64,000 bases of DNA, from the NCBI GenBank assembly GCA_002794775.1, contig NBAY01000012.1:780940-844939 (forward strand), read 5' to 3'. This DNA comes from Porodaedalea pini. Lineage: Eukaryota > Basidiomycota > Agaricomycetes > Hymenochaetales > Hymenochaetaceae. The notes below the pieces were generated by a model that ran no database searches, was not told the DNA's origin, and saw only the letters and a list, made by a program, of their open reading frames with translations. Both the position numbers and the translations under genes were made by a program. Shown one piece after another: positions 25,225-36,454 of this stretch (its first letter is position 1; each line of letters opens with the position of its first letter).

Positions 25225-27337
25225 GCTTCTCCAGCGAGGCATCGCGTGCGACTTATGCCTTACTCTAGTACGTGTTTATCCACCTTTAATTCATTGTATG
25301 GTCACTGATTAGTGTATTTTAGCCTTTCGTCTAAATCTTTCCGTCACTCCACCGTATAACCCCGATTTCGATGGCGATGAGATGAACAAGCAGTATGTCA
25401 CTTTTAAGATTAGCCTTACATCTCTTTCTCAGCTCCGTCTAGCGTTCCTCAGAGCGAAGAGACGAGAGCCGAGCTCAGTCAAATTGCATGGGTTGCGAAG
25501 CAGATCATCTCGGCGCAGGCGAACAAACCTGTTATGGGCATCGTACAGGACACGTTGTGCGGTGTCCGGAAACTCACTGTAAGGGATAGCTTCGTCGACT
25601 GGGTGCAGGTGCAAAACATCCTGCTCTGGGTGCCGGACTGGGATGGCACGATTCCGACGCCTGCGATCTTGAAGCCGAAGCCATTATGGACTTGCAAACA
25701 GATTCCTAGCATGACGATTCCTCGCGAAATAAACACATCGCTCGCCTGATCCGAAATCTTCGAGCCCCGTTTTCGACGATGGCATGCTTATTGAAAACGG
25801 CGAGATCATCTCTGGTATCGTGGAGAAGAAGACGGCTGGAGCGTCGCAAGGCGGTCTTATCCACGTCGTCTTCCACGAAAAAGGTTCCGAAGCGACTCGT
25901 ACGCTGTTCACTGGTCTTCAGCAGATCGTTAATTACTGGCTGTTCCACAATGGATTCAGTATAGGCATTGATGATGCGGTCGCGGATAAGGAGACAATGG
26001 CGTACATCACGGAGCAGATCAAGATGCGGAAGCAGAATGTCGTGCGGGCCATTGAAGATGCATCTAACGACCGTCTGAAAGCTGCACCGGCTATGACTAT
26101 TCGCGAGTCGTTCGAGAGTCGAGTCGAACGCGAGCTCAACTTGACGCGTGACCACTCCGGTCAATACGCAGAGAAGAACCTGAAGGAGGACAACAATGTC
26201 AAAGAGATCATTGTCGCGGGTTCGAAGGGTTCATTCATTAACATCTCGCAGATGTCCGTCTGTGTTGGTCAGCAGTCCGTTGAAGGGAAGCGAATCCCGT
26301 TTGGCTTCAGACATCGCACACTACCTCACTTTACGAAGGACGACTTCAGCCCAGAGGTGCGCGGTTTCGTGAGAACTCGTATCTTCGTGGATTAACTCCT
26401 CAAGAGTTTTTCTTCCACACTATGGCTGGTCGCGAAGGTTTGATCGATACCGCTGTCAAGACGGCCGAGACTTGTCACATTCAGTGTCGACTTGTAAAGC
26501 ACTCGAAGACGTGGCTGTCTGCTGCGACGGGACTGTACGAAACTCACTGGGTGACCTGATCCAATTCGTGTATGGCGAAGATGGTATGGACGGTGCTTTT
26601 ATTGAATGGCAAACGATCAAAACGTTCGGTATCAATGATCGCGAGTTCGAACATTGCTATCGAGTCGACGTCACTGACCCGAAGGTGGATTCTTTCCTGG
26701 TGTTTTGCAAGTCGGTATCGATGACTCATCCCTCGAGCTCGAGCAAAAAAAACTCGACGAGGAATATGACCGTCTTCATGAGGATCGTAAATTGCTCCGT
26801 GAATTCATGTTCCCGGGCCGTGACAATTCCACTGCCCACTATCTTCCTGTCAACCTGAACCGCATCGTGCAGAACGCAACGCAGATTTTCCATATCGACC
26901 ACAGAAAACCGAGCGATCTGGAGCCGGTTTACATCATTGAGCAGGTGCAGCAGCTGGCGGACCGCCTCATTGTTGTGTGCTGCGTTGATCATTCAATACA
27001 GGAGGCTGCCGAGAACGCTTCTGTTGCATTCCGCATGCACCTTCGGGCGACTTTTGCCGCGCGTCCAGTCCTAGAGGAGTTCCACCCCAACAGAGAGGCT
27101 GGGTATTGGGCGAGGTGGAGACGAAGTTCAACGAGTTGGTCGCTCATCCGGGCAAGATGTGCGGCACACTCGCTGCCCAGTCGATCGGTGAGCCGGCGAC
27201 GCAGATGACACTAAATACCTTCCATTACGCTGGTGTTTCGAGTAAAAACGTCACGCTCGGTGTGCCGCGTCTTAAAGAAATCATCAACGTCGCCGCGAAT
27301 ATCAAAACTCCGTCGCTCACAGTGTACCTGGACCCTT
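25225..27337 (+). pseudogene. RPB1 (RNA polymerase II largest subunit) internal fragment
   Basis: Middle third of RPB1 without promoter, N-terminus or CTD. It opens with HRVRLMPYS, an intron (about 25268-25321), then [20 protein letters not shown]: the metal-binding loop with its three Asp residues present but Pro where the family has Ala. It continues through [56 protein letters not shown] and, near 27150-27330, [20 protein letters not shown] (bridge-helix and trigger-loop region), then [20 protein letters not shown]. Frameshifts occur near 25735, 26370, 26495, 26700 and 27100. Sequence between breaks is very close to the family, so this is a young fragment. Retained introns mean it was copied as DNA. 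It ends abruptly where PRP8 sequence begins. Confidence 0.9.
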
Positions 27338-28225
27338 TGCTGCGACATCGAATCCGTTGAGAAGATTACAGACACATATCTTGACCAGTTCTTATTCTTT
27401 GAGGCTGACAAGTGCGGACACTGAACCTCCTCCTTCTGGTGTACAAGTGGTGCCAGGGTATCAATCACTTGATGGACATCTGGGAGATGAGCGAGGGCGA
27501 ATGCGTAGTGATGATGGAGACCATACGGTCGAAGGTATACGAAAAGATATGTCGTATTCTCGATCATAATCTTGTGGACTATATGTACAGTTACTCACCT
27601 ACAAAGATATGGCACATACGAACACATACGTGATGATCCGCGGTCTGCAGTTCTCTGCCTTTGTCTTCCATTACTATGGTCTTGTCCTCGATCTTCTCAT
27701 CCTCGGCTTGCAACGCGCAAGTGAAATGGCGGGTCCCCCACAACTGTCCAATAATTTCCCGCAGTACCGTGATTCTGCGACCGAGACACGCCATCCTGTC
27801 CGTCTCTATCCTCGTTATGTTGATCGTTTGCATATTTTATTCCGCTTCACCGCCGAGGAATCACGCGACCTTATACAACGTTACCTCAACGCGAATCCGG
27901 ATCCAACAAACAACAACGTTATTGGGTATAACAACGAGAGATGTTGGCCGCGGGGTTGCCGGATGCGCCTGATCAAGCACGACGCCAATCTAGGTCGGGC
28001 TGTGTTCTGGAACGTGAAGCAGAGCCTGCCTCGTTCTTTGACGACGATTGAATGGGAAGATACGTTTGTTAGTATCTACTCAAAAACAACCCTCAGCTAC
28101 TCTTCGAGGTGCGCATTCTGCCGAAGTTTCGGACGATGAGTGGAGAGCAGTTCTTGCTCAAGGACGGGGTGTGGAATTTGACCAACGAGCAGTTGAAGGA
28201 GCGTACTGCACAAGCCTTCCTCTGC
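27338..28225 (+). pseudogene. PRP8 (spliceosome core) internal fragment
   Basis: Piece of the U5 snRNP protein Prp8, joined directly to the RPB1 fragment. Recognisable stretches are [114 protein letters not shown] and [20 protein letters not shown], followed after a frame change near 28090 by [20 protein letters not shown]. This corresponds to a central portion of the roughly 2,300-residue protein; both ends are missing. Frame changes near 27410, 27580 and 28090 break it. It stops inside KERTAQAFL, where NOT1 sequence takes over. Confidence 0.9.
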
Positions 28226-29016
28226 ATCTCCTGCGCAACATCAAGTTCGAGTCCATTCCAGAGATGGGCCCAATCCCTCCCATCCTATCCGACTTCTCCC
28301 TCATCCTCAAAAATGGTGATCTTAGAGGCTATCTGGACCAGTGCCCTTTGCGCCGCGTCTTGCAGACCTCCCTGGCTGCGCTCAAAGATCGTCTGCGCCT
28401 GCCCCCTGGTATTGCGACAGGCGAAGAGACGTACAGCATTTCGCTGATGAACGCGGTTGTCATGTACGTTGGTGTTTCCTCGGTTGCTCAGGTCAAGGCT
28501 CGGAGCGGCACGTCAACATTCGTTCCGACGGACCCAGGCGTAGTCGCTCTGACCTACCTGGCATACAATCTAGATCCTGAAGGTGCGTCTGTTATCTTCT
28601 TTTACACAATTTGCGATGACTGGCTCAGCCCATCATATTACTTCCAGGTCAACACCACTTGATTGGTTCGATGATTCTCCACCTTCGCTACCCGAATGCG
28701 CATGCGCACTGGTTCAGCTGCCTCCTATTGTACCTGTTCGAGCAGGCGAAGGACGATTGTTTCCGTGAGATCATGACTAGGGTGCTACTGGAGCGCTTCA
28801 TTGTGCATCGTCCCCACCCGTTGGGAGCGCCGCTTACGTTCATTGAGCTCCTGCGCAACCCCAAGTACGACTTCTGGAACAAAGAGTTTGTGCGTGTCGC
28901 ACCGGAGGTCACGCTCATGCTGGATAATGTACGATGCAGTCTTCTCATCACTTGCCCTTGCTTGTACTGATAGATCATCTGTTGTGCAGGTTGCTCGCAG
29001 TGTGTTTCAACCATAA
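28226..29016 (+). pseudogene. NOT1 (CCR4-NOT scaffold) 3'-terminal fragment
   Basis: C-terminal part of the CCR4-NOT scaffold Not1. It shows [43 protein letters not shown], then after a short intron HHLIGSMILHLRYPNAHAHW, LERFIVHRPHPLGAPLTFIE and RNPKYDFWNKEFVRVAPEVT. A second intron precedes the last exon, VARSVFQP, with a stop at 29014-29016, so the natural gene end is retained. Both introns are kept. It lacks everything upstream of the C-terminal Not1 domain. It is the last of four consecutive gene fragments in the same orientation and may be read through from upstream, but I see no promoter. Confidence 0.88.
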
Positions 29017-29331
29017 CCATAGATTAAATAATGCTCATTAGCTGTGATATTTTTGTGTTGCTTTCTTTGGTTTTTGTTCTTTGTCGGTACTCTCAAACTC
29101 TCTTTCTTCTCCTGCACATTGTATTGTATCAAGTATTGTATTTAAAAAAAAAGAGTAGTGACGAATTTTTTCTATTGACTTTACAGAAAATCTTCAAGAA
29201 TGTGTCTTACTGACGCGACGGCGTTGATCCCCTTACTTTAATACTTACGCGTCGGGTTACCTCACTGAGGCCGGATCTACTCAAAGTTCGACCTAACAAG
29301 TTTGTGGCTTGGGGACACATGGACGTCTACG
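29017..29331. other. Short spacer after NOT1 fragment
   Basis: Low-complexity T-rich DNA followed near 29305-29330 by GGACACATGGACGTCTACG. This resembles the eIF4G segment near 33463-33482 (GGACACATGGATGTCTAT) and may be a tiny further eIF4G trace cut by the adjacent inverted-repeat element. Nothing else is recognised. Confidence 0.3.
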
Positions 29332-29505
29332 TGAGGTAGTGGGCCATTGGGATGGCAAGCTACAATTACTGTTTTCTGTGTCTTTCATTTTATATGAGAG
29401 GACTAAAGCTTGAAAATTATACTAAAACATTATTCTCATTAGTGAATTATTTAGTATTCAGTAAACAGTAATTGTAGCTTGCCATCCTAACAGCCCACTA
29501 CCTCA
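29332..29505. mobile_element. Small MITE-like element with about 43-bp inverted repeats
   Basis: Bases 29332-29374 and 29463-29505 are inverted repeats with about four mismatches, tipped TGAGGTAGTGGGC; the whole is 174 bp. The AT-rich centre codes for nothing. No certain target duplication is visible. Confidence 0.7.
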
Positions 29506-31050
29506 AGTTCAAAATCTGTCTCATGAGGAGGAGGGAGAAGAAGAGCTTGTCCTTGAAGAATGGGAGAGTAAGGTGGAATGAAATCCATATTGTTTGAGAG
29601 CATTCGAATGGTACAGAGGGGTGACCTGGAGTGTAATGTGGGCTGTCTGTGTGTCTGTGTCTGTCCCCCCTCAAGGCTGCATTCGGGAGTTATATATGTG
29701 TGTGCCGTGTGTGAGTAGTATACCGAATGTGAGCATATGTCTGATTGTCGAGCGTGCTTTTGAGAGTAATTGGAGCTGATCTGTGCATTTGAGCATGAAA
29801 ATCAATGTTGTTCCCCAGTTGGGTGGACTATATGCTGCAGTTGGGTGAGAATAGAAGAGCCAAGTAAGGCAGCTGAGTGATATGCGAGATTGATGAGTGT
29901 GCAGATGGCCCAAATGTGAGGGCGGTGATGATTATGGGGAAGAGTATATGTGTGTTCAAGTGTATTGGGAACGCAAATGAGATGGCAGAATATACAGAGA
30001 AGCGCTGAGGGGTTAAGCGCCAGGGGGAGAAGTTTGGAGATGAAAGAAGCACAGGGTCCGGACTGGATAGGCACGCGTTGTAGAGCCGTGCCAATCGTCC
30101 CATCACCGCCGATCACTCCAGAAGCACTCGAGAACTGGTTCCGACGCGTACTAATCAGTACCGGACTGAATCTGATCAGTCCAGTTTTGAATCAGAACCT
30201 CGCGATCGCATCAGCAACACATTCCAGAACCTCCGAAAGCATACCAGAACGTACCAGAGATCTTATCTGGACAACTAGGGACGTGGTCACATGGAGCATA
30301 CAGCCAAGATGTGTACCAGACTGTTGTCCAATGACGGGAGCCACGTACCGATTGGATGATCTGAGTTCTGGTGGAGTACCGGTATGGTCAGACGCAATGT
30401 GGATGTTTTTCTTCATTATGATTTATTAGTTTCCTATGTTCTTCTGATTTCTATGCTCTCTATGCGCACCTCTATGACCTATGACTTTTCCTTTCAACTT
30501 CTCTATGTTTCAACTGATATGCACATTATGCCCATATGGAAATTATTAACTGTAGATAGATCTTTGGACTTGGTATAAATATGCACCTCATGTCGTAGGT
30601 AGAGGACAAGTCAGTTCTAACGCAGAGTCTCCCTCAGATAGGGTAACTTGAGTGCGATTTGTCTTAGTTCTTGTGAACCTTGTAGTTGTTCCATCTTCAT
30701 CTTAGCATCTTGTCTCTCAAAACCGTCTTTCGTCTCTTACTCCATAACTTGAACCTCGTCGCTTGTAGTGATCACATTGTACCGGTGTTGATTACCCGCA
30801 CGTACCGACTCCGTACCGGTCAAGTACAGACCTGACAGGAGTTCCCGACTTTAGTTCTCGATATCGACACATACCAGCGCGTACCGACGCGTACAGGTAC
30901 ATCAAGTGATCACACCGCAGTCAACCCCTAACCTCCTAGAGCAACATGATCATGTCCCCAAAAGGACCACTGATCCCAGACACCCCTAAGTCAGGATCTA
31001 CAGCATTCGAATTCAAAGTATGGATCGACAGTTGGATTTGTGTAAGTAGA
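29506..31050. other. Non-coding, possible retroelement leader
   Basis: About 1.5 kb without a recognisable gene. Near 30570 there is a TATA-like GGTATAAATATGC followed by about 350 bp of leader-like sequence. A short frame then begins near 30950 (MSPKGPLIPDTPKSGSTAFE) and is cut off near 31050. This could be an LTR end, leader and gag start of a decayed retroelement, but I could not define LTR borders. Repeated ACCGG and GTACCG words occur around 30130-30400 and 30780-30900. Confidence 0.25.
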
Positions 31051-31212
31051 TTTTTGGCTTAGTAATGAGGGTGCAGAGTGGTTTGGTTCCGGCAGCGCTT
31101 ATGATGTGTAATGAAGAAGTCAAACCACGGGCTGAAATATCGAACGTTCACTGGTTTGTGTCATCACTCTCCCTTCTATGCTCATCTCCGTCTAAGAGAA
31201 CTCGCCACCGCT

Positions 31213-32270
31213 ATGTCCAGCAACAACAACAACAACAACATCATCATCATCATCATCATCATCGGGGACATCCCCATGACACCAAAAGACAGTGCGTCCA
31301 CACTGGATGGGCTCGACAACATGAGCTCGAAGTCAAGCATGCAGCTGAGCACACACACAAATGAGGGTGTTGTGCCCCAGCCGAGGATGGGCGTGGAAGA
31401 GCCCAAGACAACACGCTTCCCAGTTGGTGGGAGCGTCAAGGGTGATGCGGGGCCTGAGCAGGGCCAAGGAGCTGAGCCAGCCACTGCTGGCTCGAAGACA
31501 AACAAAGATGAGGCAGGCATGCAAGAGCCTGAGATGACACACTTCCCAGAGGCGCCAACACAGGTGACGGCAGTGGGCGAGTCCCACGAGGCTCAGGACG
31601 TGCCAGCTGGCACCCAGGCAGGCACGGAAGCTGAGGCGATGCGGGCTGAAGAGCCCAAGATGACACGCTCCCCCTAGTGGGAGTCGTTCTTTGTGCAGTG
31701 GCGGGAGATGGACGAGGTCCTGGTGAGGATGAAGGAGGAGTCAGGCGCGGAGGAGTGTATCGAGTGGGGGTGGGAGGTGCACCAGGCCTGGGTGAGTAAA
31801 AAAAACATTTGGTTGGGATTTTTTGGTTGCTAAACAAACTTGACACGATAGGGGAGTTTGAAGTGCACGCAGGGCGCTTCTCTCTGGGTGGGAGGCAGCG
31901 CAAAACCCATGCTGGGTCGAGTTTGGGGTGCTCGAAGAGCACCTCGAGGAGTCCCTGGCTTCCCATGCGGAGGCGGGGGAGGAAGAGCTCCTGCGAGGGG
32001 TGCTTCAGCGTCTGGTGGATGAGTCCATCAGGTGAGAATGCGACCGACTGGCACGTGCATGCGAGCTCCAGGCCACCAAAGTGAAGAGGCACAAGGAGGA
32101 GAGGTGTGAGCGTGAGCGCGTCGAGAGGGAGGAGTGCGAGCGGTGAGAGCGCGAGTGTCTCAAAGCTAAGGAGGCAAAGCAGAGGTGCCTCCTCAAGCTC
32201 GAGCACTCTGCACGCGGTCTCACTCACATCTGGTTCCCTGCCATACAGACACAGAAATTGAGGAGGTCGT
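31213..32270 (+). pseudogene. Charged coiled-coil coding remnant, probably transposon-derived
   Basis: An open frame from ATG 31213 gives a low-complexity protein with the repeated phrase EEPKTTRFP, EPEMTHFP and EEPKMTRSP. After a TAG (near 31675) and a short intron-like gap it resumes as a charged helix-forming stretch (FGVLEEHLEESLASHAEAGE, then KVKRHKEERCERERVEREEC). Two further in-frame TGA codons (32033-32035 and 32144-32146) sit where CGA would restore Arg. Composition suggests a coiled-coil gag-like or accessory transposon protein; I do not recognise the family. It ends against an LTR-like fragment. Confidence 0.4.
31221..31263. repeat. (CAA)n(CAT)n microsatellite
   Basis: Six CAA triplets run into about eight CAT triplets within the coiled-coil remnant. 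On the plus frame they read as Asn and Ile repeats. This is typical slippage-prone sequence. Confidence 0.9.
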
Positions 32271-32275
32271 CAGGC

Positions 32276-32530
32276 TGTTAGGCGGAAGTCTGGGTGGAAC
32301 TCAGACTAGGCAACCTCAACGTGTGGCACCTGATGGTGATGCGAACATTGTCTGGGACGGGCTGTATCTCAAACACGAAGTTCGGGCAGCGGGTTTACTC
32401 AGACTGGACGACGTGGAGGTAAGAGGATTAATACAAATCTAACTAATACAAGGGGAGGGCAGGTCTCACCTGGACGACGTGGAGGTAAGAGGAAAAGCAG
32501 AACAGGGGGCTTCTGCGATTCCACCTTCCA
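32276..32530. repeat. Partial LTR related to the Gypsy element at 46-52 kb
   Basis: Starts TGTTAGG, like the complete LTRs at 46087 and 51911. It carries the same internal signature, two copies of the phrase GTGGAGGTAAGAGGA separated by about 65 bp and followed by AAAGCAGAACAGG. It differs at many positions, so it belongs to another subfamily or is older, and it lacks the last 200 bp or so of the LTR. eIF4G-like coding sequence begins at its right end, making this a junction between a retroelement and a captured gene. Confidence 0.7.
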
Positions 32531-32534
32531 TTCG

Positions 32535-34500
32535 CAGGCGGGTGTCCATCGCCTATGGTTCGCTCTTCCAGTCAGGTGGCGCGGGCGCTGTGGGCAACAA
32601 GCGTACGCGTAGGAAATGTGGCGGCTCAACACGCAACGAGTCGGACCGTATCAGCGCTTCTGCCAATCAGTTCAAAGTGAACGCTACTTCCTCCTTCGAA
32701 CACGTCGCGCCGCTCGAGCAGTCTGCGAACCGCTGGGCCGCGGGCAGCACGTCCAGGTGTGGGGCCTCAATTGACACAGACTCACCTGAGATTGTGGACA
32801 AGAAAGTCCATTTGCTGCTCAACAAGCCCACTATGGAGAAGTTGGAGTCCATCTCAAACCAGATCATTGCGTGGGCAAACAAGAGTGAGAGTGAGAAGGA
32901 TGGGCGTACGCTCATTCAGCTCATTCTGCTTGTGTTCGAGAAGGCAACGGATGAGGCGGCCTGGAGTGAGATGTATGCTCGCTTGTGCCATAAGATGATG
33001 GAGCAGATCAGTCCGAACATGCAGGATGATGGTATCCGCAATGCTGAGGGCAAGCCGATTACAGGTGATCAACTTTTCTGTAAGTACCTTCTGTATCGCT
33101 GTCAGGAAGACTTCGAGTGCGGCTGGACGCAGAAGGAGTCGATGGCGGCAGCGGCTCTCGTGAAGGCGATAGAGGATCAGGCTGTTAAGGATGCCAACGA
33201 AAAGGAAGAAAACAAGGAGGCTGGCGAGAGTGCGCTGTACTCGGACGAATACCACACTGCTCAGAAGGCCAAGCATCAAGGTCTCGGACTCGTCAAGTTC
33301 ATCGGTGAGCTCTTCAATCTTCAGATGCTCATGGAACGTATCATGTATGAGTGTATCAAGAAGCTGCTCAGTAACGTCGACAATCCCGAGGAGGAAGAGA
33401 TCGAAAGTTTATGTAAACTACTGACAAGTGTTTGTCAGGCGCTCGATACCTCTAAGGCTCGCGGACACATGGATGTCTATTTCAGTCGGATGAAGGAGCT
33501 TGCGAAGAGCAGCAACGTGTCGTCTCGTATGCAGTTCATGTTACAAGTGCGTACCTTCTGTTTCATAGCCTTTCGTTGAGCTGACTTTCTTGGACAGGAT
33601 GTGATTGAATTGCAGGAAAGGAAACGGACTACCCGCAACTTGGTCGCTGCTCCGTCGACAATCGTCCAGATTCATGAGGCTGTACGCGCTCTTGCTTTGT
33701 TACTCAATTTCACTTGTGCTTACCAATATACAGGCCGCGAAAGAGAAGGCACGACAGGAGCAACATAACTTGGCACGGTCGGCCATGTCTCGTGGTTTTT
33801 CACGCCGTGGTCATGATCGTGACGGAAATGCTCAAGTGGGTCCTGACGGATGGGCCGTCGCCTCTGGTCCTTCGAGGCCTGCAAATAAGGCGGGCGATCT
33901 GACGAACTTTGGCAGAATTCAGAATGGCAGTGGAACCATGAACTTCGGACCAGCTAGCGTCTTCACGAAGAAGGGAGACAGCAAGCGCAACAGTGCGAGC
34001 CTTTCAAGGACAAATTCGAACACGAACGTGTTCCAGATGCTGCAGGCCGCTGAGGCCGCTAATGAGGCTCCTACTACATCCTCGTCTCGTCCAAGTCGCC
34101 TGTCAAGCCGTACAACGAGCGTCGACTTGACCCACAATGCACCTGTGGAACCTGCCCAGCCTGCTCAGCGTCCCAGACTTAACCTGCTTCCGCGTTCGAC
34201 CCTTACAGGAGAAGTCGGAGAATAGTCCCGCTGAGACTCATGACGGCGAGGAGGGCGAGGAGGACGAGATTCTCGAGAAGGACTCTGGGAAAATTGTCGA
34301 TGTCGAAGGAGCAAGCGGAAAAGAAGATTGACCAGGACCGCAAGGAGTTCTTCGCTATCCGCGATCTCGACGATGCGGAAGAGTATTTCTCTGTACTTCC
34401 CTCGGAGCATCAACATCTTCTCGTCGAGAAGCTTGTCATGTCTGCTATTGAGGCGAAGGAGGCTGATGCCAAACTCGTTGCCGACCTGTTTGAGCGTGCA
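32535..34500 (+). pseudogene. eIF4G fragment (MIF4G domain to start of MA3 domain)
   Basis: Fragment of the translation initiation scaffold eIF4G. It shows IDTDSPEIVDKKVHLLLNKP, SISNQIIAWANKSESEKDGR, EKATDEAAWSEMYARLCHKM, KYLLYRCQEDFECGW, YHTAQKAKHQGLGLVKFIGE and RMKELAKSSNVSSRMQFMLQ: the MIF4G HEAT domain that binds eIF4A. After an intron (about 33548-33598) and another (about 33682-33734), a Ser/Arg-rich linker with QVGPDGWAVASG and SVFTKKGDSKRN follows. Frame changes near 34200 and 34320 precede an MA3 start (EEYFSVLPSEHQHLLVEKLV). The PABP- and eIF4E-binding N-terminus is absent, and the MA3 domain is cut where prolyl-tRNA synthetase sequence begins. The first 1 kb is fully open. Confidence 0.88.
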
Positions 34501-36400
34501 CCGTATCAGCGCTGCTACCAACCCGTTCAATGCGAATGTCGCTTCCTCGTCGAAACCGATGCCAACACGTCCCCGAAGATTGTCACGGTCCTTGATGCAT
34601 CGCTCGCATCATCGACTTCCCCCTTCGCCGTACGTGCACTCGCCTCCAATTATACTGTCTTCCTCTCTGGAACCAACATTGCTTCATACTTGCGCATTCT
34701 CGGAACCGGGGAGATCAAGCTTCACGAAGTAGACTTCGCGACATTCAAGACCGATGCTGCGGCGCCTGCTCCGCCCACGTCTGCAATTGCCATCCAGGAA
34801 AAGGCAGCGAAAGAGGAAGGGAGAAACGACGGCGCCGTGAAGGCTGCGTTTGGCGTGAAGAAAGAGGTCGACTTTCCGGTATCGTATACGAACGTGTGCT
34901 GACAAGTATCATAGGTGCTGATCAAGGCCGATATGTTAGACTACTACAGCGTTAGTGGATGCTGCAGTCTTAATCACTGGCCGCACATCATCTGGGAAGC
35001 AGTACAAGGTATTTTGAAAAAACAAGCATCGCCAACAGAACGGTTCAACGCAAGAATCAAGGAGATGGGTGAGTGTAGAGCACTCACATTATCGACTTCC
35101 CTCTTCGCCGTACATGCCCTCGCATCTGATTTTACTGTCTTCCTCCCTGGAACCAACATTGCTTCATACTGGCGTGCTCTCGAAACGGGGAGACCAAGCT
35201 TCACGAGGTAGATTTCGTGGAACTCAAGGCCGAGGCTGTGGTGCCTGCTGTGTGCACGCCTGCAATTGCCGCCCAGGAAAAGGCAATGAAAGAGGAAGGG
35301 AGAATTGACGGCACGGTGAAGATTGCTATTGGCATGAAGAAAGAGGCCAACTTTCCGGGTTGGTATACGAACGTGCGCTGATTGTTCTGTAATCCCTCAC
35401 TTTGTGCTGACAAGTATTATAGGCGCTGATTAAGGTCGATATGACTTGCGTCTTCAGAGGGAGCTCCGAGCTTGAGGAGCCCATAGCAATCCGTCCGACT
35501 ACAGAAACGGCTATGTATCCCTACTACACCAAATGTATCAAGAGCTATCGTGATCTACTCCTCAAGCCCAACCAGTGGATCAGTGTTGCGCGCTGGGAGT
35601 CCAAGAGCCCCCAGCCGTTCCTCCGTACGCGCGAGTTCCTATGACAGGAAGGCCACACTGCGCATTTCACGAAGGAGGCCGACACTGAAGTACGGGAAAT
35701 TCTCAATTTACATCGTCGCGTGTACGAGGTGCTGCTTACCGTACTCGTCATCACAGGCATCAAGTCGGACAAGGAGAAGTTTGCCGGTGGTCTTTACATG
35801 ACGACCGGCCGTGGCATCCAAGCTGCGACGTCGCATTGCCTTGGCCAAGACTTCTCACGGCCAGAGATGTTCAACGTCGTGGTCGAAGACCTGGACGATC
35901 CGCAGGGTACGGGTCCGAACGGTGGTAAATTATTCTGTGGCAGAACTCGTGAGGCCTTAGCACGCGCATGGTCGGAATCATGGTCATGATTCGCGGCGAC
36001 AACCAGGGTCTTGTTCTCCCATCACGCATCGCTCGCGTCCAAGCAATCGTTGTCCCCTGCGGTATCACCATGCACACTAATAAGCAGGAGTTATACAACC
36101 GCTGTGAGGAGCTCGCGAAGACGCTCAGGAAAGCGCGAAGGTGGATGTACGGAACGGCGACACTCCTGGCTACAAGTTCAACGACTGGGAACAGAAGGCG
36201 CGAAAATTCAATTATTCCTTATTTCTCGGTTTTCCTGTGGTCTTACAAATGGCTTTTTGTCCAGGTGTTCCACTTCGCCTTGAACTCGGTCCGGTTGATA
36301 TCTAGAAGAAGCAAACACTTTCTGTGCGACGTGATACGGGCTTGAAGGAGACTGCCGTACCTGCACTTCTCAAGACTATCCAACAGGAGATGTTTGATCA
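34500..36400 (+). pseudogene. Prolyl-tRNA synthetase, fragmented and partly duplicated
   Basis: Cytoplasmic-type ProRS debris fused to the eIF4G fragment. The N-terminal region (GTNIASYLRILGTGEIKLHE, KKEVDF, and VLIKADMLDYYSVSG near 34915) is followed by a second, diverged copy of the same region from about 35085 to 35440. The class II catalytic part then runs [31 protein letters not shown], a TGA where TGG (Trp) is expected at 35642-35644, then EKFAGGLYMTTGRG, ATSHCLGQDFS and VMIRGDNQGLVLPSRIA. Anticodon-binding sequence follows (QELYNRCEELAKTLRKA, and GVPLRLELGPVDI with a TAG). A last traceable piece (VRRDTGLKETAVPALLKTIQ) ends near 36400. It cannot make a full enzyme. Confidence 0.87.
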
Positions 36401-36454
36401 CGCGAAGGCAAGGTACATGTCTTGCCTGTGCGTCACGACAATGGGACGATGTCG

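Noticed and set aside
31436..32227. 263-codon minus-strand frame over the coiled-coil remnant
   Set aside because: Pro/Leu/Ser-rich antisense of a charged coiled-coil region; no start context, introns or homology.
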